Below are positions 17,876 through 25,220 of a stretch of 37,215 nucleotides of DNA, piece after piece; position 1 is the stretch's first letter; each line of letters begins with the position of its first letter. A program made the translations under genes and the position numbers. The DNA is from Candidatus Gastranaerophilales bacterium (GTDB lineage Bacteria; Cyanobacteriota; Vampirovibrionia; Gastranaerophilales; Gastranaerophilaceae), in NCBI GenBank assembly GCA_944324175.1, contig CALUVH010000020.1:1-37215 (forward strand), read 5' to 3'. The notes beneath the pieces were generated by a model. It saw only the letters and a program-made list of their open reading frames with translations, made no database searches and was not told the DNA's origin.

Positions 17876-18937
17876 ATGGCAATAGAAGAATTATTGGAAC
17901 GCATGGTAAAAGATGGCGGAAGTGACTTGCACATATCAAGCAATCTTCCACCCGTAGCACGTATTGACGGTAACTTAAAAAGATATGATATGCCGCCGTT
18001 GACGCCGGATGAAGTAGAAAATCTGCTTTTCCCGATGCTTACAAATGAACAAAGGCGACGTCTGGAACAAGATTGGGAACTCGACTTTTCTTACGGTATT
18101 CAAGGTGTAAGCAGATTCAGGGTAAATTTTTACAAAGATAAAGGAAATTACGCTGCGGCATTCAGAACGATTACAGAAGTTGTACCTTCATTTGAGCAAC
18201 TTGGACTTCCTGATATAGTCAGAAAAACAGCGGAAAAGCCTCGTGGACTTATTCTGGTAACAGGTCCTACAGGTTCAGGTAAATCAACGACTCTAGCTGC
18301 AATGATTGATTACATCAATACGACACGTTCTCATCACATATTAACAATTGAGGATCCGATAGAATTTATCCACACGTCAAAGCAAAGTATTATCCACCAA
18401 AGGGAATTAGGAATGGATACACGCTCATTCTCAAACGCATTACGCGCAGCGCTACGTGAAGACCCAGATATTATTCTTGTAGGTGAGATGCGTGACCACG
18501 AAACCATTGCACTTGCCTTAACTGCGGCAGAAACAGGTCACTTAGTATTCGGTACACTACACACCTCATCAGCTTCTCAGACAGTCGACCGTATCATAGA
18601 CGTATTCCCTGAAGGTCAACAACAACAAATCCGTGTCCAGTTAGCTAATTCACTTGTGGCGGTATTTGCACAAACTCTTCTACCAAGATTACAGCCTAAC
18701 GGAATGAAAAAAGGGAGAGTTATGGCACAAGAGATTATGCTTGTCACCCCTGCAATATCAAACCTCATCAGAGAATCAAAAGCAGCACAAATATACTCAA
18801 CAATTCAAATGAATCAGGGAGTGGGAATGCAAACACTTGAAATGTCACTTGCTGAACTACATAAAGCAGGTAAAATAACCCTAGAAGATGCAATGTCACG
18901 CTCATCCAGACCTGATGAATTAAAACGACTAATGTAA
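17876..18937 (+). CDS. pilT: Type IV pilus retraction ATPase PilT
   Basis: A 353-residue hexameric secretion-type ATPase of typical PilT length. N-terminal PAS-like domain, SDLHIS motif at 16-21. Walker A GPTGSGKST (130-138), Asp box, Walker B/His box around DIILVGEMRDHETI (198-211) and TGHLVFGTLHTSS. The C-terminal AISNLIRE segment is the AIRNLIRE-like motif needed for retraction and separates PilT from PilB. The enzyme powers pilus disassembly, twitching and DNA uptake at the inner membrane. It lies between the pilin-like genes A and B, so this region is a type IV pilus-related locus. GAAGGA precedes the ATG. Confidence 0.94.
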   Translation: MAIEELLERMVKDGGSDLHISSNLPPVARIDGNLKRYDMPPLTPDEVENLLFPMLTNEQRRRLEQDWELDFSYGIQGVSRFRVNFYKDKGNYAAAFRTITEVVPSFEQLGLPDIVRKTAEKPRGLILVTGPTGSGKSTTLAAMIDYINTTRSHHILTIEDPIEFIHTSKQSIIHQRELGMDTRSFSNALRAALREDPDIILVGEMRDHETIALALTAAETGHLVFGTLHTSSASQTVDRIIDVFPEGQQQQIRVQLANSLVAVFAQTLLPRLQPNGMKKGRVMAQEIMLVTPAISNLIRESKAAQIYSTIQMNQGVGMQTLEMSLAELHKAGKITLEDAMSRSSRPDELKRLM

Positions 18938-18982
18938 TTATCCGCATTAATACTAAATTTTATATATTGAAACAACAACAAA

Positions 18983-19008
18983 CAGGTGCCTAGTTACAAA
19001 GGCACTTG
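18983..19008 (-). terminator. Hairpin at the original 3' end of pilin B
   Basis: CAGGTGCC-n10-GGCACTTG, with outer pairing of AACAACA and TGTTGTT. It is the counterpart of the hairpin after pilin A. The flanking sequence (18970-19086) also matches 6308-6412 downstream of pilin A. Confidence 0.55.
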
Positions 19009-19066
19009 CGTGCTGTTGTTTCAAAACATTATTTGCATTATGCACATTGTATAAGCGCATCGTCAC

Positions 19067-19525
19067 TAGTTACTAAAACACCTAGCGCAAGCCGAGCAGA
19101 GGCGCGAGGCGGCAGAGGCTGGAGCAACGTTGTTTTTTGACTTCATATTTCAAAAAAACGACGTGCGGAATTGCCGTTTAACGCCGCCGAGTAAGACGCA
19201 GGAGCGCAGCGACAGACGAGCGACAATCAACGGAAACGTTGAGTTTTCGGTGTTGGCGCGAGCGGTGCCGTTGCGCGAGTGAGCTGAGGGCGAAGGGCTG
19301 CACACGGCGGCGAGGAGACGGCGAAGCAGCCCGTAGACCCGTTAATCGCGAACGAGTAAGAATATCGCGAGGCGGATTTTACGTAAGAGTGGAGTCGAGC
19401 GTAGCGAGCGAACTCGAGAGTCTAAGGGCGAGATTTGCGACTAACGTAGTTTTAGCAAATCGCTCGCCCGAAGACAGTAAAATTCAAGATAGCGCATGAG
19501 GAAATTAGTTACTAAAACACCTAGC
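19067..19525. mobile_element. GC-rich insertion flanked by 20-bp direct repeats at the pilin B stop codon
   Basis: A 20-bp sequence (TAGTTACTAAAACACCTAGC) is present at 19067-19086 and 19506-19525. The 419 bp between are GC-rich, unlike the AT-rich surroundings, and hold no credible gene. It includes a hairpin arm pair GGGCGAGATTTGC/GCAAATC..GCTCGCCC (19426-19469) and an imperfect hairpin at 19128-19163. In pilin A the same flanks are continuous, so this is an insertion that copied the last codons of pilin B. No terminal inverted repeats or transposase are seen. The intergenic stretch 18938-19504 contains only this, the 3' hairpin and flanks shared with pilin A. Confidence 0.7.
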
Positions 19526-20611
19526 ACGGGGACTTGAGTCAGCCACGGCTGTGACACCCCATAAACTGCTAGAAGAGTCGAATAAACGTAAGTATCCACC
19601 GTAACTACCTTCTGAAACACTCGACCAATAGTTCCAGCCGATAGACCAATTGAGTTCTGTTGCTCGTTCTGAATCTGGGGTTATGCTGTATCGACTTTCT
19701 TCTGCTCCAATTGAATTGTCTTGTTTGTATATATACGTTGCTACATCTGCTAATTCTTGTGGGGTTGATAGGTGCATGTCATTATCTGCGCAGGCTTTCT
19801 TCGCACCTGCCCAATAGTTTGTTGCGCAATATGTGTTTTCACTATCTGAGCGTTCATCATACTCATGATCAGGACTTCCTTCACATGTGTTTATTGGGGT
19901 TGTGGTAAGATCACTTGCCATTATACATTTGTCTTGGAATTTCATATCGCACGTTGAGATTGTTGCATTCTTTAATTGGATATCATCACCCACTCTATTT
20001 GGACCTTTCTTTCCATTTACATCTATCAACATACTCATGCAACCTACCTGACCGCTTTGACCTTCTTTACTGAATGGGTCGACGCTACTGCAATTCGGGT
20101 TGTATGCCATCACGACTGTTGTACCATCCGCTATTACAAAGCCCATTGTATTTGTATTCCAATCTTTTTTTCCGAGTTTGCTTGCGGTTGTTAAGCTGCT
20201 TACTTCTACTTCGGTTTCTTTATCGCCTGTTTGGACAAATTTTGTCGCGTAGCAGTTTTCTAGTTTATCGTTTTCGCAGGTTTTGATTACTTTTACATAC
20301 TTCTTAAAATAGTTCATGTAATCTTCTGTAGTACTTGCTACTCCTGTCATCACGCCGTCAATATTCATTTGACGAGTTGCTTCCACAAGTTTCTTGTCCC
20401 ACAAGTCCTTTGCGGTTGACCAAGCTTTGTTATTGTGGTTCTCTATCATGCTTGGTATCGTCAGGGCTGCTACTATTCCGATTACGCTCAGTGTGATTAG
20501 CACCTCGGCTAAAGTAAATGCGGTTCGACATTGACCCAAGTTCAAATGTGGTCTTCGACCACCCTCGGCTAATGTAAATGCGCTTTTGCGCTTTGTAATT
20601 TTCTCAATCAT
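19505..20611 (-). CDS. Type IV pilin-like/pseudopilin protein B with variable lectin-like C-terminus
   Basis: A 368-residue paralogue of protein A. The start is the ATG at 20611, with GGAGG about 7 nt upstream; a longer frame to 20740 has no SD. Leader: MIEKITKRKS, then A-FTLAE, the 12-residue insert GGRRPHLNLGQC, RT, the second A-FTLAE and the pilin helix VLITLSVIGIVAALTIP. The body matches A with few substitutions to about residue 255. It then diverges, re-aligns at NYWAGAKKACA and QELADVATYIYKQ, and ends with a very different 37-residue tail. The tail keeps only scattered G, Y, R, FD, S, W, V positions and the terminal ARCF. The stop codon TAA is created by the adjacent insertion (TAG in the uninterrupted flank). 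It is likely a surface filament or pseudopilin with a variable tip. Confidence 0.8.
   Translation of the reverse strand: MIEKITKRKSAFTLAEGGRRPHLNLGQCRTAFTLAEVLITLSVIGIVAALTIPSMIENHNNKAWSTAKDLWDKKLVEATRQMNIDGVMTGVASTTEDYMNYFKKYVKVIKTCENDKLENCYATKFVQTGDKETEVEVSSLTTASKLGKKDWNTNTMGFVIADGTTVVMAYNPNCSSVDPFSKEGQSGQVGCMSMLIDVNGKKGPNRVGDDIQLKNATISTCDMKFQDKCIMASDLTTTPINTCEGSPDHEYDERSDSENTYCATNYWAGAKKACADNDMHLSTPQELADVATYIYKQDNSIGAEESRYSITPDSERATELNWSIGWNYWSSVSEGSYGGYLRLFDSSSSLWGVTAVADSSPRARCFSN
20528..20563. repeat. 36-bp palindromic in-frame insert in pilin B leader
   Basis: Identical to 7425-7460 in pilin A, although the flanking leader codons differ between the two genes at synonymous positions. 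Contains the hairpin GTGGTC-TTC-GACCAC. Confidence 0.8.
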
Positions 20612-20684
20612 ATTCTTACCTCCTTCGTTTCTTTTCTTTTTTACTACTCTAATATGATTTTTGTATTTTTTTGCATAGCAAAGC

Positions 20685-20706
20685 ACACAAGTATTACTAC
20701 TTGTGT
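20685..20706. promoter_or_regulatory. Inverted repeat upstream of pilin B
   Basis: ACACAAGTA-TTAC-TACTTGTGT, a perfect 9-bp dyad about 75 nt before the start. It matches the dyad before pilin A, while most of the surrounding upstream sequence does not. Confidence 0.55.
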
Positions 20707-20754
20707 TATTTTCAATATGGCGCAAACGCCCGTATATCAAGCCGCTAGAGGTTA

Positions 20755-20778
20755 CCCCCCCCCCCCGTGGAAACCACG
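20755..20778. repeat. C12 tract (G12 on the pilin coding strand) followed by a small hairpin
   Basis: Twelve C residues at 20755-20766, followed by CGTGG-AAA-CCACG (20766-20778). It lies about 145 nt upstream of the pilin B start. The rest of 20612-20985 holds the inverted repeat and the rqcP terminator, and nothing else was recognised. Confidence 0.8.
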
Positions 20779-20923
20779 TGGTGCAAAGGTTTTGAGCCGC
20801 TCATTAAATACGACTCCCTTATATATTCTTTATTTGTCTGCTTGTTCAAGTTCATATTTTGATTATATCGTATTTTTTGATGCTCCGCAAGTGGGCAATA
20901 AAAATTTCATCCATTCGCACGAG

Positions 20924-20958
20924 AAAAAGCCTCACTTTTCAACCTGACAAGGCTTTAA
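20924..20958 (-). terminator. Rho-independent terminator after the rqcP-like gene
   Basis: On the minus strand AAAGCCT-loop-AGGCTTT followed by a T-rich end, about 30 nt after the stop codon. Confidence 0.7.
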
Positions 20959-20985
20959 TTTTCGTTACATTACAAACTTATAAAT

Positions 20986-21231
20986 CTATTTCACTACCTC
21001 ATATAATGTCGGAGCTTCTTGAATAGAGACGTTGTTTGTTGGGATTTTTAGAACTTTTACACAGATATTGCGATTTGCGTATTCGATTTTTATCTCATCA
21101 CCTACTTTTAACTGTTTTGATGGTTTTGCAGAATTCCCGTTGACATAGACTCTTCCCATATCTGAGACTTCGTTTGCAACTGTTCTACGCTTTATTAATC
21201 TTGATACTTTTAAAAATTTGTCTAATCTCAT
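20986..21231 (-). CDS. rqcP: S4-domain RNA-binding protein, RqcP/YabO type
   Basis: An 81-residue protein that is almost entirely one S4 domain: MRLDKFLKVSRLIKRRTVAN, then GRVYVNGNSAKPSKQLKVGDEIKIEY. Small stand-alone S4 proteins of this form are RqcP (YabO), which stabilises the P-site tRNA on stalled 50S subunits during ribosome quality control, or Hsp15. The MRLDKFLKVSRLIKRRT start favours RqcP. An AAGGAG lies 7-8 nt before the ATG. It is transcribed away from the phosphoesterase gene. Confidence 0.8.
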   Translation of the reverse strand: MRLDKFLKVSRLIKRRTVANEVSDMGRVYVNGNSAKPSKQLKVGDEIKIEYANRNICVKVLKIPTNNVSIQEAPTLYEVVK

Positions 21232-21325
21232 TTTAATACTCCTTTGTTACATTTTAGCATAGATTATGAATTTGTGATATAATTCGTTCATTGATATTAA
21301 CTTATTTTCAGGAGTGACATTTTTA

Positions 21326-22150
21326 ATGATAAAAAAAATTTTAGCTTATATAATCACCTTTATCGCAATTTTACTTATTCCAAGTGTAGCATCAGCTAAT
21401 GATATTAAATTTGTACAAGTGACAGATTCTCATTTTTCGAGTGATAATGAATTCAAAAAAAACCTGCTTGAAAGTACAATCAAAGACATTAATACACTCA
21501 AAGGTGTATCATTTGTCGTATTCACAGGGGATAACATCGACAAAGCTAACCCGGATTACTTAAAAGATTTTGTCCAAATTGCAAACAAACTCAACGTCCC
21601 TTACTACATGGTAATAGGGAATCATGAAGTATTCAAAAGCGGAGATCTTTCGAAAATTCGCTATATGGAAATCATAAAAGAAAATAACCTATTCTACAGA
21701 CCGACTAAGCCAAATTATAAATTTACCAAAAAAGGTTTTATGTTCTTGATAGTCGACGGGGCAAAAGAAGTTATTCCAGGCTCTAACGGTTACTACAGGC
21801 AAGATACTCTGGACTGGGTAGAAAAACAGCTAAATAAAAATTCTAAAAAACCTACTATAATTCTACAGCACTTCCCGCTAGTTCCACCTAAAGAGATGGT
21901 AACACACAAGACATATCAGGCTGAAAAATACTTAGAAATGCTCGACAAACATAACAATGTTATTGCTGTAGTATCCGGACATTATCATATCAATGGTGAG
22001 CAGATGAAAGACGGTATTTATCACATCTGTTCTCCTACACTTTTAAATGAACCTTATCAATATAAAATTATTGATATTGTTACAACTAAAGGATTTTCAC
22101 CAATGATTTATACGCAATTACGCGATGTGAATCTTAAGCAAGATGAATAA
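21326..22150 (+). CDS. Exported calcineurin-like metallophosphoesterase
   Basis: 274 residues. A signal peptide (IKKILAYIITFIAILLIPSVASA) ends near residue 24. The metallophosphoesterase motifs follow in order: D-x-H in QVTDSHF (34-36), GDN (68-70), GNHE (98-101), QHFPL (about 183) and SGHYH (about 220). These residues bind two metal ions. The enzyme is probably periplasmic or surface-exposed; the substrate (nucleotide, phosphoprotein or lipid phosphate) is not clear. Start at the ATG at 21326. The GTG at 21314 overlaps the SD sequence AGGAG. The spacing from SD to ATG is rather long (11 nt). Confidence 0.85.
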   Translation: MIKKILAYIITFIAILLIPSVASANDIKFVQVTDSHFSSDNEFKKNLLESTIKDINTLKGVSFVVFTGDNIDKANPDYLKDFVQIANKLNVPYYMVIGNHEVFKSGDLSKIRYMEIIKENNLFYRPTKPNYKFTKKGFMFLIVDGAKEVIPGSNGYYRQDTLDWVEKQLNKNSKKPTIILQHFPLVPPKEMVTHKTYQAEKYLEMLDKHNNVIAVVSGHYHINGEQMKDGIYHICSPTLLNEPYQYKIIDIVTTKGFSPMIYTQLRDVNLKQDE

Positions 22151-22153
22151 CAG

Positions 22154-22182
22154 TTGCATTTTTTTGTAAATAATACTATAAT
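22154..22182 (+). promoter_or_regulatory. Sigma-70-type promoter of the CNNM/CorC gene
   Basis: TTGCAT (22154-22159), a 17-nt spacer and TATAAT (22177-22182), starting 3 nt after the preceding stop codon. Confidence 0.65.
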
Positions 22183-22217
22183 TACAACTAAAAGAAAGAG
22201 AAGGATATAAAAATATA

Positions 22218-23567
22218 ATGCATGACTCGGGTAATATATATGTAAATTTGTTTGTAATAGCACTATTGCTCTTTTCAAACGGTTTTTTTGTTGCGTCAGA
22301 ATTCGCTATGGTTAAGGTTAGAAAAACCCGTATTGAACAACTTGTAAAAGAAGGGAATGGCATTGCTAAAATTGCACTTGAAGCAATTAAAGATTTAGAT
22401 AAATTCATCGCAGCTGTACAATTGGGTGTTACAATATCAAGTATCGGACTTGGTTGGGTCGGTGAAAGCACGCTTGCAAGGATTATTGAACCGATATTTG
22501 AATTTCTTCCTGGGGCGGGACAGACTATTGCCACCCACACTGTATCTGTATCCGCTGCTTTCGCGCTGATTACATTTTTACATGTGGTAATAGGTGAATT
22601 AATTCCAAAATCTATTGCTCTTGAATATACAGAAAAGACTGCACTCATTGTCGCAAAACCTATGCAAATGATTACTTTTGTATTTAATCCATTTATCTGG
22701 GTACTGAACGGTTTTGGTAATTGGGTATTAAAACTTTTGCATATTCCACATTCTCACAAGGCATCTTTAGTACATTCAACTGAAGAATTAGACATGCTTG
22801 TCAATGCAAGCTATGATGGCGGAGTGCTTAATGAAACAGAAAAAGACATGCTTCATAACGTATTTAAATTCTCTGATCTTACAGCAAAGCAGGTTATGAT
22901 ACCTCGAACAGACATGATTTGTATTCCTAAAGATATGTCTATTGAAGAATTAAACAACCTTGCCGCTGAAAATCAATATACGAGATATCCGGTATACGAA
23001 GAAGATATTGACCATATTATCGGACTTGTACATGTCAAAGATTTATTTTTATTATCAATCAAAGATGAAGTATGTCCTGTAGAAAAAATTCTAAGACCTG
23101 TGCTTATGGTCCCTGAAACAATTACAATGGATAATTTGGTTTTGGAATTCAAGAAAAGAAAAGGACAAATGGCCATCGTAGTCGATGAATTCGGCGGTAC
23201 GTCAGGACTTGTAACACTGGAAGATGTCTTAGAAGAAATTTTTGGAGAAGTGCAAGATGAATTTGATGAAGAAGAAGAAATTGACATCAAAGAAGTTGCA
23301 CCCGACACCTACCTTACAAACGCCATGATGCGCGTGGATGAATTCGCTGAATTTTTCAACATGGATGAAGAAGATATTGATGATGAGGATGTCGATACCA
23401 TTGGTGGACTTGTCGTTAAGCAACTTGGAAGACTAGCTCAAGTAAATGACAAAGTCACCATTCATAACCTTAAATTTATCGTTAAAGAAATCGATGGTGC
23501 TAGAATAAATAAACTTATTATTATAAAAGAACAAAAAACAGAAACTCAACAAGAGGATACAGATTAA
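22218..23567 (+). CDS. CNNM/HlyC-CorC family transporter (DUF21, paired CBS, CorC_HlyC domains)
   Basis: 449 residues in family order. The N-terminal DUF21 membrane domain (about 1-190) opens with NGFFVASEFAMVKVRKTRI, a strong signature, and has about four hydrophobic segments. Two CBS domains follow (about 210-330; VMIPRTDMICIPKDMSIEEL and IVVDEFGGTSGLVTLEDVLEEIFGEVQDE). A C-terminal CorC_HlyC domain follows. Acidic stretches (DEEEEID, DEEDIDDEDVD) join them. Characterised relatives export Mg2+ or act in Mg/Co homeostasis; the older name haemolysin C is misleading. The nearest SD-like AAGGA is about 14 nt before the ATG, which is long. It has its own promoter and is followed by a terminator. 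Confidence 0.9.
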   Translation: MHDSGNIYVNLFVIALLLFSNGFFVASEFAMVKVRKTRIEQLVKEGNGIAKIALEAIKDLDKFIAAVQLGVTISSIGLGWVGESTLARIIEPIFEFLPGAGQTIATHTVSVSAAFALITFLHVVIGELIPKSIALEYTEKTALIVAKPMQMITFVFNPFIWVLNGFGNWVLKLLHIPHSHKASLVHSTEELDMLVNASYDGGVLNETEKDMLHNVFKFSDLTAKQVMIPRTDMICIPKDMSIEELNNLAAENQYTRYPVYEEDIDHIIGLVHVKDLFLLSIKDEVCPVEKILRPVLMVPETITMDNLVLEFKKRKGQMAIVVDEFGGTSGLVTLEDVLEEIFGEVQDEFDEEEEIDIKEVAPDTYLTNAMMRVDEFAEFFNMDEEDIDDEDVDTIGGLVVKQLGRLAQVNDKVTIHNLKFIVKEIDGARINKLIIIKEQKTETQQEDTD

Positions 23568-23601
23568 GTATCCATGCTCTATTAATTAAATTATTATTCA
23601 T

Positions 23602-23632
23602 AGCACTCATGTCAAACATAGTGCTTTTTTTT
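23602..23632 (+). terminator. Rho-independent terminator after the CNNM/CorC gene
   Basis: AGCACT...AGTGCT stem followed by eight T residues. Confidence 0.8.
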
Positions 23633-23782
23633 GTACAAAATAGCTCATTTAACATTATTACTTTCCTGCAAGTAATCTATTTAATCCATGTATTTTTCTT
23701 TTTTCCTCTTTTTAAATGATGTAGCCAAACTTATATTGTATAGAATAGAATTGTAATGAACAGATAATAATTGGGAAGGTTA

Positions 23783-24607
23783 ATGGACCAAAGTTTTGAT
23801 TTTACATCTTACAATAATATTAAACGACTGCCCGAAGAAGAACTAGTCTCACTTTGGCATACATATTTTGAAGATAAAACAAATAAACAAGCTCGAGATG
23901 CGCTTATTATTCAATATATTTATCTGATAAGATATGTAGTTGGTCGTGTTAAAGGCACCTTACCTTCTACAATTGCCATTGAAGACATCGCAGGATACGG
24001 TGTCGAAGGACTTATAAATGCAATCGAAAGATATTCCCCTCAGAAAAATACAAGATTTGAAACTTACGCTCTTATAAGAATTCGAGGCGCAATACTGGAT
24101 AGAATCCGCTCTCAAGACTTTTTACCAAGAAGCATACGTAAAAGAATCAAAGATATAAAAGAAGCTCAAGAGGAATTAAAACAAAAACTCGGCAGGATGC
24201 CTACCACTAATGAAATTGCCGAAAAATTAGAAATGGATCCTGATAAAATTACTCAAATCATGTCTGAAGATGTTACCATGACATCAATATATGACAAAAA
24301 AGGCAGTAATGAAGATAGTGTAGAAATTATCGACACTATACAAGATACAAATAAACTTACTCCTCATGAGCAGATGGAAGAGAAAAATGTTAAGCAGGAG
24401 CTTGAAAAAGCATTGAAAAGATTACCCGAGCGAGAAAGAACTATCATGGTTCTTTACTATCAGGAAAACATGACATTAAAAGAAATCGGTGAAGCAATTG
24501 GTATGTCTGAATCACGTATTTGTCAGCTGCATGCACAATCAATTATGAAACTCAAAAACATCCTTAGTGAAAACAGAACATCACGGTTACGTCAAAGTAT
24601 TGTTTAA
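23783..24607 (+). CDS. Sigma-28/SigF-type RNA polymerase sigma factor (FliA/WhiG family)
   Basis: 274 residues. Region 2 includes LIIQYIYLIRYVVGRV and IEDIAGYGVEGLINAIERY, with FETYALIRIRGAILDRIRSQDF, the FliA/WhiG/SigB-type 2.3-2.4 element. Region 3 has LGRMPTTNEIAEKLEM. Region 4 has LPERERTIMVLYYQENMTLKEIGEAIGMSESRICQLHAQSI with the HTH. FliA normally drives flagellar genes, but no flagellar gene lies here. In Cyanobacteria, related group-3 SigF controls pilin genes, which would suit the pilus genes nearby (inference). Start at the ATG at 23783 with GGGAAGG just upstream; a TTG at 23771 is less likely. Confidence 0.88.
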   Translation: MDQSFDFTSYNNIKRLPEEELVSLWHTYFEDKTNKQARDALIIQYIYLIRYVVGRVKGTLPSTIAIEDIAGYGVEGLINAIERYSPQKNTRFETYALIRIRGAILDRIRSQDFLPRSIRKRIKDIKEAQEELKQKLGRMPTTNEIAEKLEMDPDKITQIMSEDVTMTSIYDKKGSNEDSVEIIDTIQDTNKLTPHEQMEEKNVKQELEKALKRLPERERTIMVLYYQENMTLKEIGEAIGMSESRICQLHAQSIMKLKNILSENRTSRLRQSIV

Positions 24608-24615
24608 AAAAGTTT

Positions 24616-25164
24616 CTACCTCCTTGCTTCATAATCAATAAATACAAAATCAATGCGGTTGTCCATACCTGCTTTTTCTGATACGTTATCTTTAAATGGC
24701 ATAAATTCCCCAAACCCAAATCCAAAAATTTTATCAGGATCCACACAACCATATCTTATAAAATATTGAACTATATTTGTCGAACGCGCAATTGATAGTT
24801 CCCAATTAGATTTGTACCTACTGTCATTCACTCCATCAGTATCACTATGATCCTCTATTACACAGTATGTATCCAAAGTTTTAAAAACTGAAATTATCGA
24901 ATCTAAAATAGGTAAAGAACTTTGCTTAATTTTAATAGCCCCTCTATCAAAAAAATACTGTTCATTTATACTCACAATCAAACCTCGAGGGACTTTTGTA
25001 TATATAACCCCCTCATTTACCGGAATTGCTGCTTTAAATAATTTTTCCATCCTGTCTACTTCAGGTTTATTAATTGTAATCACAGCAATTCTACTGTCAT
25101 CGGCAGCTCCGCTGCAAAACAACATAATCAACAACAACAATGATACTTTAATTAAATAATTCAT
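24616..25164 (-). CDS. Exported OmpA/MotB-like domain protein
   Basis: 182 residues from the ATG at 25164. A hydrophobic signal (MNYLIKVSLLLLIMLFCSGA) is followed by an OmpA-like domain: YFFDRGAIKIKQSSLPILDSI, EDHSDTDGVNDSRYKSNWELSIARSTNIVQYFI, and FGFGEFMPFKDN. The D-x-DG-N and SIAR pattern binds peptidoglycan in this family. It is therefore a periplasmic or surface anchor, perhaps tethered by the Cys near the signal end, although the lipobox is not typical. An upstream TTG frame (25194) has no SD. The ATG has a TATAAT 10 nt upstream (25175-25180). It converges with the sigma gene, 8 bp away. Confidence 0.75.
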   Translation of the reverse strand: MNYLIKVSLLLLIMLFCSGAADDSRIAVITINKPEVDRMEKLFKAAIPVNEGVIYTKVPRGLIVSINEQYFFDRGAIKIKQSSLPILDSIISVFKTLDTYCVIEDHSDTDGVNDSRYKSNWELSIARSTNIVQYFIRYGCVDPDKIFGFGFGEFMPFKDNVSEKAGMDNRIDFVFIDYEARR

Positions 25165-25220
25165 AATCAAATGAATTATATATCGCCCTATCAAATTTCA
25201 CTATTCGCTTACTGAGGATA

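Noticed and set aside
19087..19200. DGR template repeat just before the 19067 copy of the pilin end
   Set aside because: The sequence next to the shared 20 bp is C/G/T-rich on the coding strand and does not match the tail with A at variable sites.
19239..19499. 86-codon frame in the GC-rich insertion
   Set aside because: Very Arg-rich, no SD, no motif; expected by chance in GC-rich sequence.
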